Source of the DNA: Candidatus Gemmiger stercorigallinarum
Lineage (GTDB): Bacteria > Bacillota > Clostridia > Oscillospirales > Ruminococcaceae
NCBI GenBank assembly: GCA_019119495.1
Contig: DWWX01000042.1
Span: forward strand, 1 to 64,000
Direction of reading: 5' to 3'
DNA: 64,000 nucleotides
Shown in pieces: positions 59,796-64,000 of this stretch. A program made the position numbers and the translations under genes. Numbering within the stretch: position 1 is the first letter of the stretch; each line of letters begins with the position of its first letter. The notes under the pieces are model-generated. The model was given only the letters and a program-made list of their open reading frames with translations, did not search any database and was not told the DNA's origin.

Positions 59796-62378
59796 ATGGA
59801 AGAAAATATCGTGATGGTGCCGGGGTCCGGTACCAAGGTCATTGTGCGCGACGTCAAGAAGGAGATCGAGACCGCGTTTCTGGATTACTCCATGTCGGTC
59901 ATCGTCTCCCGCGCGCTGCCCGACGTGCGCGACGGCCTGAAACCCGTGCACCGGCGCATCCTGTACACCATGTACGAGCGCAACAACGACCCCCAGCACC
60001 CCTACAAAAAGTCTGCCGACACCGTCGGCGCCGTGCTGGGCAGTTATCACCCCCACGGCGACGCCAGCGTTTACGACGCCATGGTGCGTCTGGCCCAGGA
60101 TTTCAGCATGCGGTACCCGCTGGTGGACGGCCAGGGCAACTTTGGCTCGGTGGACGGCGACCCCCCGGCCGCTTACCGTTACACCGAGGCCCGCATGAGC
60201 AAGATCGCCTGCGACATGCTGACCGACATCGACAAGGAGACCATCGACTGGGCGCTGAACTTTGACGAGACCAAAAAGGAACCCAGCGTGCTGCCCAGCC
60301 GCTTTCCCAATCTGCTGGTCAACGGCAGCCAGGGCATCGCGGTGGGCATGGCAACCAATATCCCGCCCCACAACCTGCGGGAAGTCATCGACGGCATCAT
60401 CGCGCTGATCGACGACCCGGACATCGACCTGCCCGGCCTGATGGAGTATGTCAAGGGCCCCGATTTCCCCACCGGCGGCATCATCATGGGCCGCTCCGGC
60501 ATCCGCGCCGCCTACGCCACCGGCCGCGGCAAGATCACGCTGCGCGGCCGCGCCGAGATCGTCGAGAAGAAAAACGGCCGGTTTGAGATCATCGTCACCG
60601 AGATCCCCTACATGGTCAACAAGGCCCGCCTGATCGAGTCCATCGCCGACTATGTCAAGGACAAAAAGATCGAGGGCATCAGCGACCTTAACGACGAGTC
60701 CAGCCGCAAGGGCATGCGCATCGTCATTGAGGTAAAAAAGGACGCCAACCCCCAGGTGGTCCTGAACCAGCTTTACCGCTATACCCAGCTGCAGGACACG
60801 GTGGGCGTCATTATGCTGGCGCTGGACCACAAGACCCCCAAGATCATGTCCCTCAAGGGCATGATGCAGCGGTATGTGGACTTCCAGGACGAGGTCATCC
60901 GCCGCCGCACCCAGTTTGAGCTGAAAAAGGCCGAGGACCGCTGCCATATCCTGGAAGGCCTGAAGCGGGCCGTGGACATTGTGGACGAGGTCATTTACGC
61001 CATCCGCCACTGCGGCGGCGGCCAGGCCGAGGCAAAAGCCGCCATCATGGAGCAGTTCGGCTTTGACGATGTGCAGGCCGAGGCCATCTGCCGCTTCCCG
61101 CTGGGACGCCTGGCCGGACTGGAGATCAAAAAGATCGAGAACGAACTGGACGAGCTGCACACAAGCATCGCGGATTACCGCGAGGTCCTGGCCGACGACA
61201 GCCGGGTCAAGGCCATTTTGAAGGACGAGCTGCTGGCCATGAAGGAAAAGTACGGCGACGAGCGCCGCACCGCCATCGAGGCTGTCTCCGGCGAGGTGGA
61301 CATCGAGGACCTGATCCCGGAAGAGCAGTGCGTCTACACCCTGACCCATGCGGGCTATATCAAGCGCACCGCCGCCGATACCTACACCGCCCAGAACCGC
61401 GGCGGCCGCGGCATCGCCGGCCTGAGCCACAAGGACGAGGACTTTACCGAGGAGCTGTTTGTCGGTTCCAGCCATGACTATATGCTGTTCATGACCGACA
61501 AGGGCCGCGTCTACCGGCTGAAGGGCTACCAGGTGCCGGAGGGGGCCCGGACCTCCAAGGGCACCAACATCGTCAACCTGCTGCAGCTGCAGAATGACGA
61601 GAAGGTCACCATTATGATGCGCCAGCCCGCCGACATCGACCAGGAAAACAGCTATATCACCATGGTCACCCGGCAGGGCCTGATCAAGCGCACGCCGCTT
61701 AGCCAGTTCAAGAACATCCGCAAGGCGGGCCTGATCGCCATCAGCCTGAACGAGGGCGACGCGCTGACCTGGTGCCACCTGACCGGCGGCAATGACGAGC
61801 TGATCGTGGCCACCCACGACGGCATGGCCATCCACTTTACCGAGGCCGGCGCCCGGTCCATGGGCCGCGCCAGCCGCGGCGTTCGGGCCATCCGCCTGGC
61901 GGAGGGCGATTACGTGGTGGGCGTCTGCGTCTGCCGGCCCGGCGCCACCATGCTGACCGTTACCGAGAACGGCAAGGGCCGCCGCAGCCGCATCGACGAT
62001 TACCGCATGACCCATCGCGGCGGCAAGGGCATCCGCAACTATGCCAAGGGCGGCGTGGCGGCGGTCAAGATCGTGGACGACACCGACGACCTGATTCTGA
62101 TCAGCCAGGAAGGCATTTTGATCCGCATGCACGCCGACGATATCAACGTGCAGAGCCGCTACGGCAGCGGCGTGCGGGTGATGCGCCTGGCCGAGGACGA
62201 CAAGCTGGCCATGATGGCCCGCGTGGAGCGGGACAACACCGCCGAGACCGCCAAGCCGGAGGAAGCACCGGAGGGCGAGGAGGAACTTTCCGCCGAGGAG
62301 ATCGCCCGCCTGGAGGCCGAGGATGCCACCGCCGACGAGGGCGCGAACGACCCGGAGGACGGCGACAGCGAGGAGTAA
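59796..62378 (+). CDS. gyrA: DNA gyrase subunit A
   Basis: This is an 860-residue protein. The breakage-reunion domain has [33 protein letters not shown] and the catalytic Tyr in [24 protein letters not shown] follows. The C-terminal wrapping domain has six-blade repeats and the GyrA box (RGGKGI), and the tail is strongly acidic. The position of Ser83 in E. coli numbering is Ala here (GDASVYD), as in mycobacteria. The start follows AAAGGTGG. Confidence 0.97.
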   Translation: MEENIVMVPGSGTKVIVRDVKKEIETAFLDYSMSVIVSRALPDVRDGLKPVHRRILYTMYERNNDPQHPYKKSADTVGAVLGSYHPHGDASVYDAMVRLAQDFSMRYPLVDGQGNFGSVDGDPPAAYRYTEARMSKIACDMLTDIDKETIDWALNFDETKKEPSVLPSRFPNLLVNGSQGIAVGMATNIPPHNLREVIDGIIALIDDPDIDLPGLMEYVKGPDFPTGGIIMGRSGIRAAYATGRGKITLRGRAEIVEKKNGRFEIIVTEIPYMVNKARLIESIADYVKDKKIEGISDLNDESSRKGMRIVIEVKKDANPQVVLNQLYRYTQLQDTVGVIMLALDHKTPKIMSLKGMMQRYVDFQDEVIRRRTQFELKKAEDRCHILEGLKRAVDIVDEVIYAIRHCGGGQAEAKAAIMEQFGFDDVQAEAICRFPLGRLAGLEIKKIENELDELHTSIADYREVLADDSRVKAILKDELLAMKEKYGDERRTAIEAVSGEVDIEDLIPEEQCVYTLTHAGYIKRTAADTYTAQNRGGRGIAGLSHKDEDFTEELFVGSSHDYMLFMTDKGRVYRLKGYQVPEGARTSKGTNIVNLLQLQNDEKVTIMMRQPADIDQENSYITMVTRQGLIKRTPLSQFKNIRKAGLIAISLNEGDALTWCHLTGGNDELIVATHDGMAIHFTEAGARSMGRASRGVRAIRLAEGDYVVGVCVCRPGATMLTVTENGKGRRSRIDDYRMTHRGGKGIRNYAKGGVAAVKIVDDTDDLILISQEGILIRMHADDINVQSRYGSGVRVMRLAEDDKLAMMARVERDNTAETAKPEEAPEGEEELSAEEIARLEAEDATADEGANDPEDGDSEE

Positions 62379-62497
62379 GGCGGCGCAGCTTTGCCCACAC
62401 GCACATTTGCAGCCCGGCAGGGGGGGCCTGGCCGCGGGGCGGGATAATCTCGCCCGCCGGCCGCGTTGCCCCTGTGCCGCACTAATACAAAAAACAA

Positions 62498-62535
62498 ACC
62501 GTGCAGACCCGTTTTTCGGGCCTGCACGGTTTTTT
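62498..62535 (+). terminator. Terminator of gyrA
   Basis: A 13-bp stem with one mismatch (62498-62510 with 62518-62530) is followed by TTTTTT. Confidence 0.9.
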
Positions 62536-62554
62536 GGTATTTGAATATGAAAAA

Positions 62555-62875
62555 TCAGCCCTTTGGCCGGGACAGTTCCTGGTCGACGACCAGCTCCACC
62601 AGGCGGCGGCTGTGCTCGTCCAGGCGGCGGTATTTCTGGATCAGCGCATATTCCGGCTGGGTCAGCGTGCGGGGACGGGGACTGTCGTCAAAGTCCTCCA
62701 GCGTACAGTCCAGCGCGCGGGCCAGCGCCTTGACGGTCTCCAGCTGCGGGTTCCGCGTGACGCCGTTGATGATCTTGTTCAGCGTTCCCTTGGGAACGCC
62801 GGATCTTTCGCTCAGCTCGTCGATGGTAAGCCCCGCCTGCCGGCGTTTTTGTTGGATCAGCATGCCCAGTTCCAT
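62555..62875 (-). CDS. Cro/CI-type HTH regulator
   Basis: This is a 106-residue protein. An HTH_3 domain lies at about residues 8-60 (LIQQKRRQAGLTIDELSERSGVPKGTLNKIINGV). An acidic linker and a C-terminal helical region (QPEYALIQKYRRLDEHSRRLVE) follow, probably for dimerisation. The start at 62875 has GGGAGGGG upstream. It is divergent from a second small HTH gene, both with consensus promoters. Confidence 0.88.
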   Translation of the reverse strand: MELGMLIQQKRRQAGLTIDELSERSGVPKGTLNKIINGVTRNPQLETVKALARALDCTLEDFDDSPRPRTLTQPEYALIQKYRRLDEHSRRLVELVVDQELSRPKG

Positions 62876-62902
62876 AATACCCCTCCCGGTGACGTTGTTT
62901 TC

Positions 62903-62931
62903 AGTATACCGATTTTGCACCGCTGCGTCAA
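62903..62931 (-). promoter_or_regulatory. Promoter of the Cro/CI-type gene
   Basis: On the minus strand TTGACG (62926-62931), 17 bases, TATACT (62903-62908). Confidence 0.75.
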
Positions 62932-62973
62932 TAAAAGATGCCGAAAACGGGAGAACGGCAGGCGACAAAACAG

Positions 62974-63002
62974 TTGACAAGTTCCGAACTAGGCATTAAA
63001 AT
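62974..63002 (+). promoter_or_regulatory. Promoter of the small HTH gene with an internal dyad
   Basis: TTGACA (62974-62979), 17 bases, TAAAAT (62997-63002). The spacer contains AGTTCCGAACT (62980-62990), a compact inverted repeat that could be an operator. Confidence 0.75.
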
Positions 63003-63052
63003 TGTTCTAAAGAAAACCAAAAACGGAACTTTTTGAGAGGATGTCAAACCCT

Positions 63053-63262
63053 ATGGGATACAGCACGCTGGAACAGAAGATCGCCGAGCGGGGCATCAAA
63101 AAATCCGTGATCGCAGCAGCCGCCGGTATCACAACGCAGGCGCTGAACAACAAGCTCTGCGGGAAAAGCCCGTTCACCTGGCCGGAGGTTTTGACCATCC
63201 AGCGATGCTTTTTCCCGGATATGACGAAAGATGAACTGTTCCGGCTGGAATCCGCCGGCTGA
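63053..63262 (+). CDS. Small phage-type HTH protein
   Basis: About 69 residues (MGYSTLEQKIAERGIKKS...FRLESAG) with an HTH_3-like region (KKSVIAAAAGITTQALNNKLCG). The ATG at 63041 is abutted by GAGAGG and leaves no spacing, so the ATG at 63053 is preferred. It resembles small repressors or antirepressors of prophages, but no other phage genes are present. Confidence 0.7.
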   Translation: MGYSTLEQKIAERGIKKSVIAAAAGITTQALNNKLCGKSPFTWPEVLTIQRCFFPDMTKDELFRLESAG

Positions 63263-63332
63263 ACCGGGCCGCTGCCAAAGCGGGCCGCCCGCCCCAAGGC
63301 CGGCCGGCGGCGAAAAGACAAGGGTCCCGTTT

Positions 63333-64000
63333 TTGGATGTTTTGAAAGGAGTCTGCCTGTTTGGCGTGATATTGGGTCACCTGTGCACCTGGCAGATCGG
63401 GGAGATCCTGCCCGGCACGGCGCAGTGGAATGTTTCCAACCTGTACAACAACATCTGCCGGGTATGCGTGCCGGTGTTTCTGATGGTGACCGGCTGGCTT
63501 GTGCTGGGCCGCAGGGATTGCCGGCAGGCCGAGGGAAAAAGCTGGCGGAAGGCCGGGCATTTCCTGCTTTGCTACCTGGTCTGGTCGGCGGGCTACGCCC
63601 TGATCGGCCGGCAGGGCGGGGGGCTGGACCTGCCGAGCTTTGCGCGCGGGGTCCTGCAGGGGGAGTTCCACCTGTGGTATCTTTTGCTGCTCAGCGGCGT
63701 CTATGCCATGCTGCCGCTGCTGGTGCGCATCACCCGCCGCAGGCGGGATACCGACCGCGCTTTGCTGGTCGCGTTTGCCAGCACCATCCTGCTGCCCTCG
63801 CTGGCCGGGGTCCCGGGCTTTGGGTGGATGGAGGGCTTTCTGGACAAATTTTATCTGGATACCGGCTACCTGTTCTATCTGCTGCTGGGGTGCCGGATGC
63901 GCCGCTGGCCGCTGCAAGCGCCGGCAAGGCGGTGCGTTTTTCTGGCCGGGGGGATCGGCACGCTGTGGAGCATGGCGGCGACGTGGCGGCTTTCCTGCCA
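63333..64000 (+). CDS. Acyltransferase 3 family membrane protein, 5' part (runs off right edge)
   Basis: The reading frame LFGVILGHLCTWQIGE, CVPVFLMVTGW and GEFHLWYLLLLSG is open to the window end and matches OafA/WecH-type membrane O-acyltransferases, with the conserved His in ILGHL. No ATG is available at the N-terminus. The frame already reads TRVPFLDVLKG just upstream, as family members do, so the start is uncertain. TTG at 63333 with AAGGG eight bases upstream is the best candidate. It would acylate a surface glycan. Confidence 0.7.
   Translation, partial: MDVLKGVCLFGVILGHLCTWQIGEILPGTAQWNVSNLYNNICRVCVPVFLMVTGWLVLGRRDCRQAEGKSWRKAGHFLLCYLVWSAGYALIGRQGGGLDLPSFARGVLQGEFHLWYLLLLSGVYAMLPLLVRITRRRRDTDRALLVAFASTILLPSLAGVPGFGWMEGFLDKFYLDTGYLFYLLLGCRMRRWPLQAPARRCVFLAGGIGTLWSMAATWRLSC

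Noticed and set aside
59745-62132. 795-codon minus-strand frame over gyrA
   Set aside because: Same reason: antisense of a highly conserved gene, no domains.

Overview
The window is a high-GC stretch of a Firmicutes chromosome. The gene order dnaA, dnaN, S4-domain gene, recF, remB-like gene, gyrB, gyrA, together with pyruvate:ferredoxin oxidoreductase, methylglyoxal synthase, a TrkH/TrkA potassium system and many short GC-rich dispersed palindromic repeats, points to an anaerobic gut clostridium. The Oscillospiraceae/Ruminococcaceae (Gemmiger, Subdoligranulum or Faecalibacterium relatives) are the best guess. This is inferred from gene content only; no rRNA or tRNA gene is seen.

Layout. 1-4.7 kb (minus): a two-component system followed by a NagB-like protein, NagA and a class II aldolase that runs off the left edge, read as an amino-sugar catabolic operon. 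4.9-7.6 kb (minus): a NitT/TauT-type ABC importer. 8-9.6 kb (minus): a PHP/DUF3604-like hydrolase, divergent from an LTA-synthase-like membrane sulfatase and a patatin-like lipase (9.8-12.6 kb, plus), followed by a compact GH115-like protein. 15.1-21 kb (plus): signalling module A, with a lipoprotein, an OmpR-type regulator, a histidine kinase, a membrane-anchored protein and a second lipoprotein. 21-23.9 kb: GntR regulator, DJ-1 family protein, methylglyoxal synthase, HAD phosphatase. 24.3-31.1 kb (minus): a surface-glycan set (methyltransferase, flippase-like/kinase fusion, nucleotidyltransferase, epimerase, GT2) interrupted by repeat arrays. 31.4-37.5 kb: DEAD-box helicase, ricin-lectin protein, and nifJ. 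37.8-42 kb (minus): signalling module B, a relative of module A in which the membrane-anchored protein and the lipoprotein are fused in one polypeptide. 42.4-50.9 kb (plus): DUF4234/DUF2752 pair, TrkH/TrkA, MYG1 family, a GIY-YIG/GNAT fusion, Nudix hydrolase, alpha-1,3-fucosyltransferase, TrmO, Dabb and YjbR proteins. 50.9-62.4 kb: the replication origin region. 62.5-64 kb: a divergent pair of HTH regulators and an acyltransferase that leaves the window.

Two observations stand out. First, modules A and B share a kinase with an extracellular sensor, an OmpR regulator, a membrane protein and secreted proteins carrying a C-X4-C-X-H-X4-C motif. The gene fusion in B links parts that are separate in A, and two promoters in A carry the same 16-base element at the same spacing. 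I know no named system with this composition. Second, a MITE-like repeat of about 135 bp with 19-base imperfect terminal inverted repeats occurs many times. Two direct copies bracket a lower-GC DUF559 endonuclease gene inserted into the otherwise conserved remB-gyrB interval.

The origin is readable: a row of DnaA-box-like 9-mers between dnaA and dnaN ends in TTTTCCACA, a GC-rich spacer and five CTA triplets, the layout of a Bacillus-type basal unwinding element. Further boxes lie upstream of dnaA.
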